64,000 bases of DNA from Plectrocnemia conspersa (Eukaryota > Arthropoda > Insecta > Trichoptera > Polycentropodidae), in the NCBI GenBank assembly GCA_009617715.1, contig VTFK01000072.1, positions 806,001 to 870,000 on the forward strand, in the 5' to 3' direction. Shown in pieces: positions 1 to 12,344 of this stretch (position 1 is its first letter; every line of letters starts with the position of its first letter). The translations under genes and the position numbers were made by a program. The notes beneath the pieces are model-generated. The model was given only the letters and a program-made list of their open reading frames with translations. It was not told where the DNA came from and ran no database searches.

Positions 1-1085
1 ATTTCTACATACAAATTTAGTAGTACTATTACTACGCTTTCAAGAATGCTAATTACTATATTAAATTACAAATAATAATAATTTATTTTGCCTTATATTA
101 TTATAAATAAATATACATGGTGTACTTAGAGTACTCTAATTATTATTATCTCTTTTATTTTTGTTTTAATAATTAAAAATATATGCAAAATAATAAATAA
201 GTTTAAGTTAATGAAAAATATAACCACATGTAATTTGTATATATTATATATTCAATACATTCCCTACTACTGAAAGAAAAAATATTACGGATTACAAATG
301 TGACTGTGTAGCTGAAAATTAATCATTATGGTTTTAAAAAAAACTTTAAATACCTACAAGTAAAAATATAAGCAATGGGATGAAATGTCTCTTAGTAAAG
401 ATATTTTTTAATTTTATATTTGTATATATAAGTATTTATATTAATATTAATATTTTAAGACATAGAAAATCATAGAAATTAAGCAATTTATCGATTTATT
501 TGAAAAAATCTGCTGCTTTTAAACATATCATTGACAATTTTATTATTTTATTGAAAATATTTCAATACTTGTAAATAAACACAAAAACATTAAAATGTAT
601 TTTATTGCTTTTAAATTGATCTCAAATTAAATTCAAAATTTATTTTAACTGACTCCGTGTAATGTTCCTGTCATATTACATATATTAAAATGGTTCTCCT
701 TAAAACAGCATAAACTTTTGAAACCCTAAAAAACTAATCTCCTTGTTTTCATAGCATCTTTATTCCACGGTACACTTTGAGAGACAGAAACTAATAAACA
801 TATTAAGTGGTCCTTACCCGGAAAGCTTAGTTCTTAAAATATTTTTTTTGCTTGCCCTATTAAAATAAATGGATTTTATAAATACTATTTAAATGTAAAA
901 TATTGTTTGAGTTACATTTATGTTTTAAACGTCCCTGTTATTATAATTTTCAAAGGCCTGGTTCCACATATACATTTGAAATTAATTATGTTTCTGATCA
1001 CATTTTTTCAAGCAATTAACTAAGTGATTAAAATTGCAAATTTATGACGTATTTTACGATCAAAAAACATTAATTAAAATGTTTT
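1..1085. other. AT-rich spacer, no gene seen
   Basis: Very A+T-rich sequence with short A and T runs. I see no open frame worth reporting, no transposon domain and no splice-flanked segment. Treated as intergenic or intronic background. Confidence 0.6.
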
Positions 1086-1089
1086 TAAT

Positions 1090-1850
1090 TATTTGGACAG
1101 CATTAACGAACACGTGTCGGACTGGGGTGTTGATAATGGAAATTTATTGAAATCGAGCAAGCTAAAAAAGCATACGGGTGGTGATATACAAAATTAAAGG
1201 TAATAATGCCGATTTGGCGACATGATAAATGTTTTAATTAAACGCGTTCATGGGACCGCATTCGAGTGGGGTAAAAAATATAACGAAGTTGCTTCTTCAT
1301 TAATTTTAATAGATTAGGTATTTTAAAATATTTCATATAAATGAAACGCCACTACAATATTAAATATAAGTTATTTTTGTAAATAAATGTAAATTATATT
1401 ATTTATCTGTGGCGTTCAATTCATTAGATTTCATCCATTCTTATGATCTATACATAAACTTGTCATCCAAATATAAATAAATCTTCTTTGTTATCTTTTA
1501 CGCGATTTATCACCCCCTCAAGTACGTTTAATATTATAATTTTCGGAATTGGCTCGAATCCAAAGGAACGATACTTTATAAGCGAAATGCCCATGGTGTT
1601 TTTAATAAGCCAACACGTGCTCTTATATACCTAGGACTTTGACAAAGTGCCGTCGTTAAAGGGCGTTAGGCTCAAATTTCAATAAGTTGGCGAGTTCTTT
1701 TTCTGCAGTGCATCCGGGGTGCAGTTGAATAATTCGAACCCCACACTTGCGTCGTAATTAAAGGCAACACCAGATGACACCGCGTGGTAATTAATTCGTC
1801 CGAACCACGTCCCGAATCCCCCCCTAGACTGGAGCAAGAATAAATTAATT
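1090..1850. promoter_or_regulatory. Balanced-composition island with E-boxes
   Basis: G+C rises well above the surroundings and CpG is frequent. Two CACGTG E-boxes lie at 1111-1116 and 1614-1619, and TAATTA homeodomain-type cores lie near 1790. Imperfect 11-bp inverted arms (around AACGCCAC at 1345 and GTGGCGTT at 1409) enclose an AT-only loop. No protein domain is seen; a minus-strand open frame at 1845-2033 looks like chance. I infer a candidate regulatory element; the sequence alone cannot prove this. Confidence 0.35.
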
Positions 1851-3555
1851 AAAACCTAGCCGTTCGTCTCTGGCGTCGCGGTGTTGCCAGTCGATTGGAT
1901 TGGAATAAAATACTAGTTCGCTATAAATTTGCATTTTTACTGTTTTATAAGAGAGCTTTTCGATTCCGATTAGTTTTTCACAAAATCCTAACAGGCATCT
2001 TGCCCATATTTTGCATACCCAACTGTTTGGCAAAGTAATTTAAAGATTTTTTTCCTTATTTAATCCTAAATATATAGCTTATTTTTGTATATTAAAGATA
2101 CAGTATTACACAAGAGCTTTGAATGGTTGACTTTGAATTTATTTTATTATAAGTAACGTAATTCAAATAAAAAGGTAAAGATTGTAGTTACAAATAAATT
2201 TAAGTAATATTGAGATGTTTCAACGACACCTCTATCTATGTGGATTTTATACAACAACTAACCATTACACAGAAAATATTATTAGATTACCAAACGGCAG
2301 CAATGAATTAAAATAAAGTAAGATACTTTTTTGTACTTGCTCAAAAAACCCACAGCAAAGTAAAAAAATTACTTAAAGGATAACCTGTTATATAATTAAT
2401 ATATATAACTCAACACACCAGCGAATACTTTTTGATAGCGTGGTAAATTCACCCCTTTTTTAAATATTTTTATCATCTTTATCGGCATTTCTTTGGCGAC
2501 AAATCACATATTTTTGGTTTTAAAACCCAAAAGAGCCACATTTATTAACCGTTTTAAAAATTTTATTTGTGTCAGAAATGAAATTTTAGCATCATATCAC
2601 TAGCTCACTATTTTTGAAATTCATTTATGCCTTGAATAATATTTTTTGAAAAATAGGTGCGACACATCAATGATAAGATTTGCAAAAGAAACAGTAACAC
2701 GAATTAAAAATATAGCTAAAATTTTATATTAGTACTTGTGCTATTTTTTTTATAAAATCATGTTTTTATTTTTAATATAAAATGTAGATAAATCAGTGAA
2801 AAATACCAAAAAAATAAAAACAGCGATGTATTGTAGCCAACATAGATATGTAATGTTAAAGACTGAATGAGATATAAGTACTTGTCAGATTCTTTAAAAA
2901 TTCTACGATATTCTTACACTTAAGATTTACATTGGCAGATTATTGCAGATGTGTTTAAAGGTTCAGTCCAATTGCTTATTTAGTGGGTATATTTAAAATT
3001 AACTACTAAAGATAAATAATAATATTTAACATTAGTTGTTGCAAAGAATTTTGAGTATTTTTTTAATCAAGAATACAACTGAAATTATCAAGAAAGAGAT
3101 AAAAATAATTCATGCTATGTTTTAAAATATTTTAACTTTAGAAATCAAAATCTTATCGGCCTTATTTACCTTACCATATTATTTTTCTTATCTATATATT
3201 ATTATAACATACTGGTGGTCTTCTGTGAAAATTTAATAATAAAAGGACTGATAAAATTTATATATATTAATTTAAATAAATAATTAGAAAATTACTAATT
3301 TATTTTACAATATTTTCAAAGGCTAAATTTATATTATAAGTGTTAAAATTTATTAATAAACATTTTTAGAATTACTTACTATTTGAAAGATGTGAGATTT
3401 TCGTAGCATATGAATCAGATTAAAAATACCAAATTGGTGCTTTTCTGAATAAATGGAGAGTTGTGTTTATATCTCGTGATCATATTTGATAGGTTATCAG
3501 CTTTCATATATTAATACACTGATTTATACATTTTCAAAGTTCTTATACGAGTAAT
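1851..3555. other. AT-rich spacer, no gene seen
   Basis: Uniformly A+T-rich background with no recognisable coding, RNA or transposon feature. Confidence 0.55.
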
Positions 3556-3559
3556 ACAA

Positions 3560-4290
3560 ATGAGTATATGGTTCATAAAGCACGATCAAAATTGCGTCAC
3601 GTATCGGGTAGCGAAAGAATAATTTTAATTTAGTAACGTTTACATGTGTGTGTTGTTTGTTTGTTGTGGAATTATTAACGGTCTTGTTTCGAGGGTAAAT
3701 TTAAATTATGGGAAGTACGTGCCCTACGCAACAAGAAACATTAATAACAATACATCTTCGAAAAGTTTTCGTTCTTTCGAACGCGCCGTCGATACGGCAA
3801 AAGCAGAGAGAAAATAAGCACTTAATTGAAATTAATTTCGCAGCGCGGGTTGCGAAATTTAATTTTTCTCAATTCAGTATTTTAATGAGTTACGTTTTGG
3901 ATGTTTCGCGAAAGTTTTTATCTCTCTCCGTTTAAGAATTATTGCATTATGTTATATTATTATGTTTTTCTTGGAAGAGCCGCGCAAAAAAACGCAATAA
4001 AAAATAATAAATAAATATCTTCGTGTGTTTGTAAAAATGAAATGAAAAGCGAATAAAGTACGAAAGCATAAACATTCCCGTTTCGTTCGAAACTAATGAA
4101 ATATTTCGTTTCGCCGTGTGCGAAATTGTATTCCGCCTTTTTAATTGCCCATTAGGGCCAGTGCTTAATTCGGCAAAATTTCCACTTCGAAGGGTTAATA
4201 TAATTAATTAATACGAGTACATTTACATCATGAACGTATGGTCGAATTACGCGAGGGACGAATTAATACACTGTTAGATATTGAGTATCG
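3560..4290. promoter_or_regulatory. Balanced-composition island
   Basis: CpG-containing island with GCGTCACG near 3593, GTACGTGC near 3716 and repeated TTCG/CGAA words. An ATG-initiated 75-codon frame (3708-3935, starting MGSTCPTQQ) lies inside, but it has no recognisable domain, no splice-flank logic and ends at a plain stop. I regard it as a likely chance frame in a candidate non-coding element. Confidence 0.3.
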
Positions 4291-4414
4291 TTTCTCATAT
4301 GTCTTTATGTATTTTATTAAACGAGTAATATTTATTTTTTACAATTTATACGAAATTGCATGTTATATGAATTTACCTACAAAAATCAGCAACTACGGTT
4401 AATAAAAAAGATTT

Positions 4415-5200
4415 TAAAAGTGATTCATTAGACATCTGTAAATGTTATAGAAAATTTAAAAAAATTGAATGGAATAGTCTATGTGGGAAATCAGCAAAGA
4501 TAAACGATAATATTCTAGTTGCAGAAATGAAAGCAATTCCTACTCGAATCATTAATTAGCTGCCCATGAAACTTAACCAATCCATTCAACACTGTATAGA
4601 CAAAAATATAAGTTCTTAGAGACAAAGTGTATGGGTTCCACACAAATTGAGCAAAGAAAACATATCGGTGGGTATCTGCATATACCAAGAGCTTCTGGAT
4701 CTTGAATCTGATTCGATCATTTGATAACTAAAAATGAGAAATGGGCGTTGTACAATAAAGATCGTCGTAGAAGACAGTGCTTATAAAATTATCAAGTAGC
4801 AAAACTTATCTCGAGGTCCGAGCTCACTGAAAAAATGTTATTTTGTGTGTATGGTGAGATTGCTAAGGAATTGTGCATTACGAAACTCATAAACGTGGAT
4901 AAAAAAATAGGCCTGCACTTGTCAACAAAAGTCAAATAATTCTACAACATAACAACGCGGGTCCCTATGTGACGAAAGTGACTCTCGATAAAATCAAAAA
5001 ATTTGTCTGTTAGGTCTTATCTTATCCACTTTATTTTAACACCTTGCTTCTTTTGACTACCATTTATTTGAATCGATGCACTTCCTTAACGAATAAAAAT
5101 TTAAAATGCTGACTATCGGAATATTTTGAATCAAAGCCTTCAACATTTTATGCTAATTGAAATAAAAAATGACCAAGAGGTAAAATAAGGTTTCAACCTT
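4415..5200 (+). pseudogene. Mariner transposase remnant
   Basis: Decayed mariner-family (DD34D) transposase on the + strand. Stitched across several frames, the conceptual protein shows in order an N-terminal helix-turn-helix stretch (about 4420-4600), VWVPHKLSKEN (about 4628-4660, the WVPHEL signature), a DEKWALYN-like stretch after 4730 (second catalytic-Asp region), and HNNAGPYVTKVTLDKIKK (about 4946-5000, the HDNARPHVA motif with its catalytic Asp changed to Asn). The FDYHLFESM stretch at about 5056 matches the conserved SDYHLFRSM block. Many stops and frameshifts make it inactive. The same family is seen at 25672. No intact terminal inverted repeats were found. Family assignment is firm; exact ends are approximate. 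Confidence 0.9.
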
Positions 5201-5555
5201 AAATGGAAATTATATTTTTAATTATTAAAATAAAAATATATAAGTGATATTTATTTAAAGAAAAACGACCTTTATTTTGGGGCTATATTATACTTTTATC
5301 GCTCTAAATATTTTTTATAACTTTTATAATTTATCTACTTTATTGAATATTGCACACTAGTAATAATTGACACATTTATACTAAAAATATTTGACACATT
5401 TATAATTAATAATTAATAATATCAATAGTAAAAATTGTTCACCTAATTTAATTTGCTCATTTATTTCATAAAATATCTATTTTATTATTCATAAGTGTAC
5501 AAATTGTTATTTTAAACACGAATATGTGTAAGTGTGTGAGTAAAATATCACGAAG
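5201..5555. other. AT-rich spacer, no gene seen
   Basis: A+T-rich, with a short direct repeat of TTGACACATTTATA around 5368-5402. Nothing else recognised. Confidence 0.5.
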
Positions 5556-5559
5556 AAAT

Positions 5560-5790
5560 TAATTCCCGCAAGGCTCATCCCGCTCGGAATATTTTAATAC
5601 AATTGCGATACGCCGACTTATCTATATTACGGTAGTACTGGCCTTAATTAAGTTTTACGGACCTCCATCGGGGAACAGATTATTTCTTACGGGCCCAAAG
5701 AAAGTGCCGGCTCGATTGTAAAATAAATTAGCCGAAATAAAACGGGACTACATAATGAAATTTTTGTTAAAAGCCCCAGCGCCTTCTCCT
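5560..5790. promoter_or_regulatory. Balanced-composition island upstream of a candidate exon
   Basis: CpG-containing island (CCCGCTCGG, GCGATACGCCG, ACGGGCCC). No gene is seen in it directly; it adjoins the candidate exon at 5796. Confidence 0.3.
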
Positions 5791-5795
5791 TGCAG

Positions 5796-6073
5796 TTTTG
5801 TTCGTGGCCATTTTTGTTTTGTGCCCCGTTTACAGCATCCCCAGCATCAGAGATGTCGAGATAACACGGGAGGATCTTTGCGGAAAACCACAGCCAGAAA
5901 TGAAAATTCCGCAAGGATTCCAGGCTAATCACGAGCTCAGATCGCGACTTTGGCTATGTTTAAAGAAGCGAAACACTACCGATGTATTGTTGGTTTTATT
6001 GTTTGAACAAAGGCTCAGATACATAGGAACAAAGACAACGTTAAAATTAAGGAAAATTTATGCTAATATTTAA
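5796..6073 (+). CDS. Candidate terminal exon with signal-peptide-like start
   Basis: The sequence CGCCTTCTCCTTGCAG ending at 5795 is a good 3' splice site. The open frame that follows begins with a strongly hydrophobic run (LFVAIFVLCPVYS), then IPS and a charged tail containing DLCGKPQPE, and runs to TAA at 6071-6073. The hydrophobic stretch with a small-residue end (VYS-IPS) resembles a secretory signal peptide and cleavage site. The frame is also open 21 bases upstream of the splice site, where it reads RLLLAV, extending the hydrophobic run, so an alternative acceptor at 5779 is possible. Only two Cys residues are evident (DLC and WLC), which does not match insulin or other cystine-knot hormones I know. 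No family is recognised and no upstream exon with an ATG was identified. It could be a chance frame in a GC-richer island. Confidence 0.25.
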
Positions 6074-6685
6074 AATAATATTTATTATATTAATTTTCCA
6101 TTGAAATTATTTTATATAATATTATATTATATTTACCATTTTTTTATAATAAGTTAAATTAAGGCACATTTGCAGAGGGTGTATTAGAAGCGTTGTATAA
6201 AACAGGCCTCTTCAAGTTGGTTAATTCAATTTGAAGAAATATTAGTATTCATATTTCAAAAGCAGGAATTCGCAGGTCCGCTCGTAAAAGGGGATAATTT
6301 TCAATTACGTTCCTTGTAAAAATGGAAATTTATTATATACGAATATTATACATTTTTATATCCCTATAATAGAACTAAACTTTTTAACATTTATCATACA
6401 TACTAAATATTGATTAATTGTTGTATTATTAAATAGAAAAATAATATAAACTTAGTCATTGCTGACTTATATATATTTTTATTAGGTATGTATTATACTT
6501 CTTTAAATATTAAAAAAAAAATATTAAACAATACTTTTAGCGTTTTTTTTAAGAGGATCGCTGTTTAAAAGTTAGGGTTAGAGGTAATTGTGTTGCTGGT
6601 AAACGCAATTCTAGTCATTTTAAATTTGAGCTACACACTTTTTTAATCGATTTTTTATATTAAAATTAAATTTAAATATTCATAA
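6074..6685. other. AT-rich spacer
   Basis: A+T-rich, with only a small mixed patch near 6170-6300. No gene is seen. Confidence 0.5.
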
Positions 6686-6688
6686 TAC

Positions 6689-7230
6689 CTAAAAATAATG
6701 AAGCACTATTATTTGAAGATACAGATCATAGAGCACATTATTCGAGGGCACAGACCTCAGTAGCGCCCCATTTAGGAACTGTTGGTAAACGTGGCACGAG
6801 GATGAAGTCGTCATTTTTAGGAGAAGAAAGTGACAAAAAATACATGGCGTGCCTAAAAAATATAGAGACAAAATAAAGACTTTTAAATTTAGAATGACTT
6901 CATTTCGTAACGGCTCTGTAGGCTGCTCGCGAAGAGAACGTATTCCGGAGTATGCCGTAAATGTAGACTCTCTAAGAAGGGATTCGCTGAGTATATTCAG
7001 CGTGGAAGTTGCAATCTCAGGACGTCTTAAAGGGGCTTTATTTTGAAGGTTGTTTAAACTGGGGTCTGATCGACAAAAATCATCTGCAATAAAGTCTTCA
7101 ATAGCACTGTCAGGCAAACGACTTATGCTTAGTAAATCGGTGCTGTTGGCCTGCTTAGAGGCCTTAAAAGAGGGAGAGAGGGTGACAAGAAAAGAATTAA
7201 AGATACCCTTGGTGTCATATATAAAAAGAT
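6689..7230 (-). CDS. Unrecognised 182-codon open frame, possible exon or relic
   Basis: After the LINE RT open frame at 54-55 kb this is the longest uninterrupted frame in the window. On the minus strand it follows a good acceptor (a T-rich tract then GCTAG ending at 7231) and stays open for about 180 codons. The first 115 or so residues are Ser/Leu/Pro-rich with acidic patches (DSAIEDFIADDF, LNILSESLLRE); the rest looks low-information and hydrophobic. No donor of GTAAGT type is evident at the end of the better part. The + strand is also almost open over the same bases (6849-7241, two frames of 65 and 63 codons broken by one stop). It may be an exon, a processed relic or an unclassified transposon. 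I do not recognise the protein. Confidence 0.25.
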
Positions 7231-7241
7231 CTAGCAATTAA

Positions 7242-7685
7242 ATAAAAATACTATGCTTCGTAAAACCACTGCAAAAAATACAAAGTTATTAAAAAAAGTA
7301 CCCTGATCAAATGTTTTTTAAATAAAAAAAAATGGTAAATTTAATTAAAGCTTGCTATCTGATTTAATTTAAAGTAACCTAAAAAAATTATAAATTAAAA
7401 GCGGCTTAAGAATTTATTAATTATTAATTAAAAGTACTGAATCACTGCTGTACATGTAAATTACATAGTAAAATTGATATATTTATATTATAAAAAAATA
7501 TTGGATTTCTTGTCTATCAGATATTTATTTTTTGTACTACTCGTAGTTGATGGCGCATTTTCTTTGCTTTGTTATATGAATTATTCCAATCTCATTTCAA
7601 CCATGCCAATTGCTAATAAAACGTCTCGGTATCAAACCTTCTCAGTAACCGATATCTTTGATATCCCTTCAGATTGGTATGAAAT
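7242..7685. other. AT-rich spacer
   Basis: A+T-rich. A 73-codon frame at 7474-7695 is hydrophobic and probably fortuitous. No domain was recognised. Confidence 0.5.
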
Positions 7686-7689
7686 AATC

Positions 7690-7990
7690 CCTTAATCAAA
7701 TTACATTGGCGTCGTCTTGAAATTCATACGTCGATTTAGGCCTCTTTTACCAAATCCACCGTAGGCTAAATTTCAGTGAAACGATGACATTGCAAAGATG
7801 AGGATATAAGAAAATAATAGGATTTTCATAATACAGCCTCGGGTGTGTGCAGCTAATGTTTCTGGGATGGTTTTCACCCCCCGAGATTGACCCGATTTTC
7901 TTACATCACTCACATTTTCTCCTCGCTTTTGAACCCTATCATTTTTTCTCACCGACAAAAATTTAATTCACCTCAATTTTTCGGCAAAGG
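7690..7990. promoter_or_regulatory. Balanced-composition island
   Basis: Island containing GGCGTCGTC, TACGTCG and a C-rich CACCCCCCGAG stretch. No protein domain. Candidate non-coding regulatory element by composition only. Confidence 0.3.
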
Positions 7991-8139
7991 CGTAATCTCT
8001 AAGATACCTACATCTATTGTATGTTAGATATTTTATTACTCCTATTTCTCAATGAAATAAAATTCTACTCTAAAATAATAAAATCAAATTACGATTCACA
8101 TATTATTATATTTGTTCATCCAAAAATAAAATAATAAAA

Positions 8140-8610
8140 AACGAATTTTCATTCGACACGGATATATTCCTTTCGGCATTCACCAATGTTCGAGAGCAAA
8201 GCTTAAATTTTATACTAGATTACTTTTCCAAGAACAAAGGTTAGACGACGCGAAACTCTCCTATATACATACATATACATATATACAATATATATTGGAA
8301 ATATAAATATACAATAAAAAAGAAAAACATCCACACATATAAAAAGCGCATGATTTATGGAATATATTATCAGCATATATCAAATCCTCGCGTGGGTACG
8401 TGGATGCTCAAAAGCCGAAACGAAATTCAGAACCGCTTTATTAACCCGACTTGGTACATAGTATGTTTCTACTATTCTTCGTTGTTTGCTTAAACAAGTT
8501 AAATTTCCCACGAGGCAAGTAAAACAATTTTCCGTCCTAAATTACCGCAAAGATGCATGGTTTCTGACTAATCCGTGCCTTGATGTTTCCACGTATCGAA
8601 TTGAATATAT
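8140..8610. promoter_or_regulatory. Balanced-composition island pair with AT core
   Basis: Two CpG-containing patches (8150-8260 and 8385-8600, with GACGACGCG and CGCGTGGGTACGTGG) flank an AT-only stretch of TATACATA words. No gene seen. Confidence 0.3.
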
Positions 8611-8619
8611 TTTTTAGAA

Positions 8620-10375
8620 TAAATAATTAAATAAAATACTAACAATAATTAGCATTATATTTACATTTGTGTATTTATTTTTAAAGTATAATATTATTTG
8701 ATTCATACATATGTATAATGTATAATAAAATTAAATATTTTGAAATAATTAAATACTAGTATTAATACGTTGTAAATATCAATGTTTTAGTATTAATAAT
8801 TTATATCAATACGGTAATATTAGTTCCACATATTTTTAATATTATTACTAAAATGGCATTATATAAAATTCCATGCAATACACATTTGTAAAATATATAT
8901 ATATATATATATTGAATCGTAGTAAAATCGTTTTCCTGCACGTCTAACATAAAAGAGAAAATCAGCTACACAATACATTTAATGCTATTAATGTCATATA
9001 TGTATACAACACATTTCTTTATTAGAAAAGATAACCATTAAAGGATTGTGTTGTATTTGTGTTTATTTTATCTAAATCTTGAACGAATTTTAAAGGATTG
9101 GGGCACAATATTTTAATACAGCTATCTCAGAACCTTACACAAATACACTTTAAAAATAAATTTATAAGCAGTTTATGAATGCCTAAAAATCTGAAATATA
9201 ATAAACTGTGCTAAAAAAATTATAATAAATATATATTTAATAATAATAAAAAAAAATAAAAAAAATATGATCTTAATTTTATTTTTAAAAATAAATAAAA
9301 TATTCTACGATTTTTCTGTATTATTTTATGTCTTATTTATGCAAAAAAATATAATTTGATAGATATTTAAAATAAATCATTAAAAGTATTAAGCCCTGTA
9401 ATAAATTTTAAAATAAATAAGCTAATGGTATGTTTATAAGTAGGTATTAATAATAAATATTCTTAGGAATTACAAACTATTATTTTTATTTTTTTTTAAA
9501 AATAAAAATTACATATTTTCAAAAAGTTATTGTATTGACTTAAAATCAATAAATTCTAATCATTATTTTCAGTAAATTATTTAAGATTATTAAACCTCTA
9601 ATAACTAATTTTAAAACTATGAATAACAATATTCATGTAATTTTTAAGTTTATTATCACATGTAAATTTTAGTTTTTATATATGTAATGTTTTTTTTTTG
9701 CTTTAATTTTGAGGTAAATATTTGTATGTTTTTTTTCATAATCATACTAACTTTAAAATATCTAAAATCTTATATTTTTTGTTCATATAATGTATACACG
9801 TTTAGAAAAGTCCAATTAAAACTTTTTGAGTTGACTCGTTAAGCAAAACTAAATAGGTTTTACAAAAAAATCTCCTAAAACTGTAAATATTTTATTTTAT
9901 TAATATAACATTGAAAAGGTGAAAATAAAGTCAAAATTTATACATATGTGATACGAATAAAACTAGCCTTAAATAAAATTATATAAAAAATAGTTTAAGT
10001 TAAATAATAGTTAACACTATTATTTAACTTAATTAAACATACTATAATGTAATTTTAATTATTTAAAAGAAAGTTTCACTGGGAGACCTTTTACGTGTTA
10101 TTTTTTTTAGTCTAGTTATTTAAAGAAAAAATAAATATATAAAAATATATAATATAAAAATTGATTATTAAATAGTAAATATCTTTTCTATTTATAATGT
10201 CAATGGTTCACAGACTAATCTGCTGCTTTTTTGAAATAGTTTTATGCCCTTTTTTTTAATATATATGTATATAGGTCAGGAAATGATTTTTTTTATATAT
10301 AGTATTGAGGTTTACCAGATTAAAATATATAATATATTGCTTGGTACTTTTAACCCTTTATATATTTTTAAAAAC
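8620..10375. other. AT-rich block with microsatellite and palindrome
   Basis: Extremely A+T-rich. It holds an (AT)n tract at about 8893-8912 and a perfect 17-bp inverted repeat (arms 9995-10011 and 10016-10032, loop TAAC). No coding feature seen. Confidence 0.6.
9995..10032. repeat. 17-bp perfect inverted repeat, 4-base loop
   Basis: The arms at 9995-10011 and 10016-10032 are exact reverse complements separated by TAAC. The sequence is AT-rich apart from the GTTAAC centre, so it could be a cruciform or a chance palindrome in biased DNA. Confidence 0.7.
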
Positions 10376-10379
10376 CTGC

Positions 10380-10870
10380 AATAAAACCATCAACGTCTGA
10401 CGGCTAATTACGCGCCGTGCCATAAATCAAATTCGGTTTTCGATAGCGCACACACCCCGTGGTTCTATATATACATATTCGAGGTGGTTTTAGGGGGTGT
10501 GAAAAGGGGTGCGAAAAAACTTGTACGAGTCGCTGGCAATTTTTCTGTCAAACGCGCTTGATTCGCGCGCGAGAGAAAAAAAGAGTTATATCGTCGAAAC
10601 GTTTCGGGTTTTTGCCCAAAACGTACATTCACCCACCTCCCACTGACTCGTTTCCAGTACTGCTACACACATCAGGCCGTGTATTAGATAACGTTTTTGC
10701 GGTGATATCGCTGCCCCATCCTTGTCTCATCCCCTTCTTTCACTTTCCCTTTGGTGGATTTTTCTTTTGCTTTTTTTTGTCGCCGGAAAATGTAAATTGT
10801 GAGGGTCGAATACAAAAAAAATGTGTATATTCCGCCGAAATCGTTTAATAAATAGGAAATTGGAGGTGGG
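10380..10870. promoter_or_regulatory. Balanced-composition island with 129-codon frame
   Basis: Starts at GTCTGACGGCTAATTACGCG and includes GCGCGCGAGAG near 10565 and long pyrimidine tracts. An ATG-less 129-codon + frame at 10459-10848 is Phe/Pro-rich because it reads through the pyrimidine tracts; I consider it fortuitous. Candidate non-coding element. Confidence 0.3.
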
Positions 10871-10879
10871 GTCTTGTAT

Positions 10880-11490
10880 CGTTAAAATAACAATGGAACC
10901 ATTAAGTTATTGTGAATAATAATTAAATAAAATACCAATAAAATTTTAAGTTGAATATATTATAATATTATGAGATAATCATCATAAAAAAATCACCATA
11001 TGGTCTGGATATTTACGTGATGCCAATAAAAAGCATATCACTTAGCGAAACCAAACTATTCTGAGCTTATTATGTGTGTAATTTATGTTGGATAAATATA
11101 AAAAACTATAGATATTCAATTTATAAAATAAATCTTTATTTTTAAAAAAGTCGACATCAATAATCCTGTGGTTTTTTCATATAAATTTTTTCAAAATTTT
11201 ACAATTTTAACCCGTTGAAATAAGGTGGTTCGTGTATTTTTTAAAAACTGAAAATTTTTTTATATACATTTTTTAACGCGATAAGATTTTTTTTATGTAT
11301 ATATTTTTCCAAACTAAAGCCAATTGAGAACACAGTGTAACGGAAATATTGGGTGGTAATGTATGTCTAATTTTTTTTCAACTCTTGTATTTATTCATGC
11401 GTAATATTTATCTTAAAAATATATAGCACTATGAATTAATTATATGAAATATCACTCTATTAAAAAATATAATCATTTGACTAATAAAAA
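10880..11490. other. AT-rich spacer
   Basis: A+T-rich with long T runs. No feature recognised. Confidence 0.5.
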
Positions 11491-11499
11491 AATCTCTCA

Positions 11500-12340
11500 C
11501 GAATTTATCATTGCGTGGGCGTGTAAATTGAATGACCACCTGAATTAATCATAACATGTTTTGACACATCAACGATAACTCGTTGCGTATAACTAATGTA
11601 ATTTTTTGTCACAATCATCGGCTTGTCAAAAATTTAATTGATCAGCTTTCGATATTACATTTACATACTTATGTTTTTTTATCTATCATTTCACGTACAT
11701 TGTATTATTGGACTTTAATAAAAATACAGAAATAAAACAGATAGTGTATAGGACGCGCAATAAGGAGTTTTCTTTGATCTTTGAAATATACGCAACAAAA
11801 CTACGTGGCAAGAAATGTAATAGAAATAATGGAGATGTGAGATGAAAGGCTTTGCGTTATCCTTTCCATTTCATTTGAGGTATATGTGACATCGAATCGA
11901 ATCGATTCCAAACACGCACTTATTTTACATATTACCGGCGAAAGCGTCTTATTTTTATTCCTCTTGTGTTTATTGTGCCTATGTATGTATCTAACAATAT
12001 ACATGTAACATATACTCTGTTAAAAATAGGCAAATTTCACTATAAATCAAATAACGGCCGATTAAGCTCTACCCTTTGAGGGGGTTTAAACTGTTTTTTT
12101 CCGGTCGTTAATCTTGTATCGATTAACTTTTGCGAACGTTGAGCGTTTCATATCACATCTTTTTTCATGATCTCGTCGAATAATCTCTTTTGAAATATTA
12201 CAATGGGCTCGCCTTTAATCTGCTTTACTAAGCGTTACTTGCAAAAATCTATCATATGTAAAATTGTAGGCTAAATCGGGTAGCTTTCGATTAAAGTGAT
12301 CTTTTATGGGGTTTAAACCGCGTTTACATGGGGTTTAGTT
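11500..12340. promoter_or_regulatory. Long island with repeated GGGTTTAAAC words
   Basis: The word GGGGTTTAAAC occurs at 12081-12091 and 12308-12318 and a related GGGGTTTAG at 12330-12338; GTTTAAAC is self-complementary. Other motifs are the palindrome AATCGATT at 11900-11907 and TATCGATTAA near 12117. No coding domain. Repeated words at this spacing suggest binding sites, but the factor is unknown. Confidence 0.35.
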
Positions 12341-12344
12341 TGCA

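Noticed and set aside
5820..5960. Insulin-like B-chain in the candidate secreted exon (DLCG then WLC)
   Set aside because: The Cys spacing (about 23 residues) is roughly twice that of insulin/relaxin B-chains and the A-chain motif is absent.
8893..8912. (AT)n tract as a terminator or origin
   Set aside because: Plain dinucleotide microsatellites of this kind occur at several places and carry no other signal.
10459..10848. 129-codon + strand open frame
   Set aside because: It reads through pyrimidine tracts, giving Phe/Pro/Cys runs; no family and no splice signals that fit.
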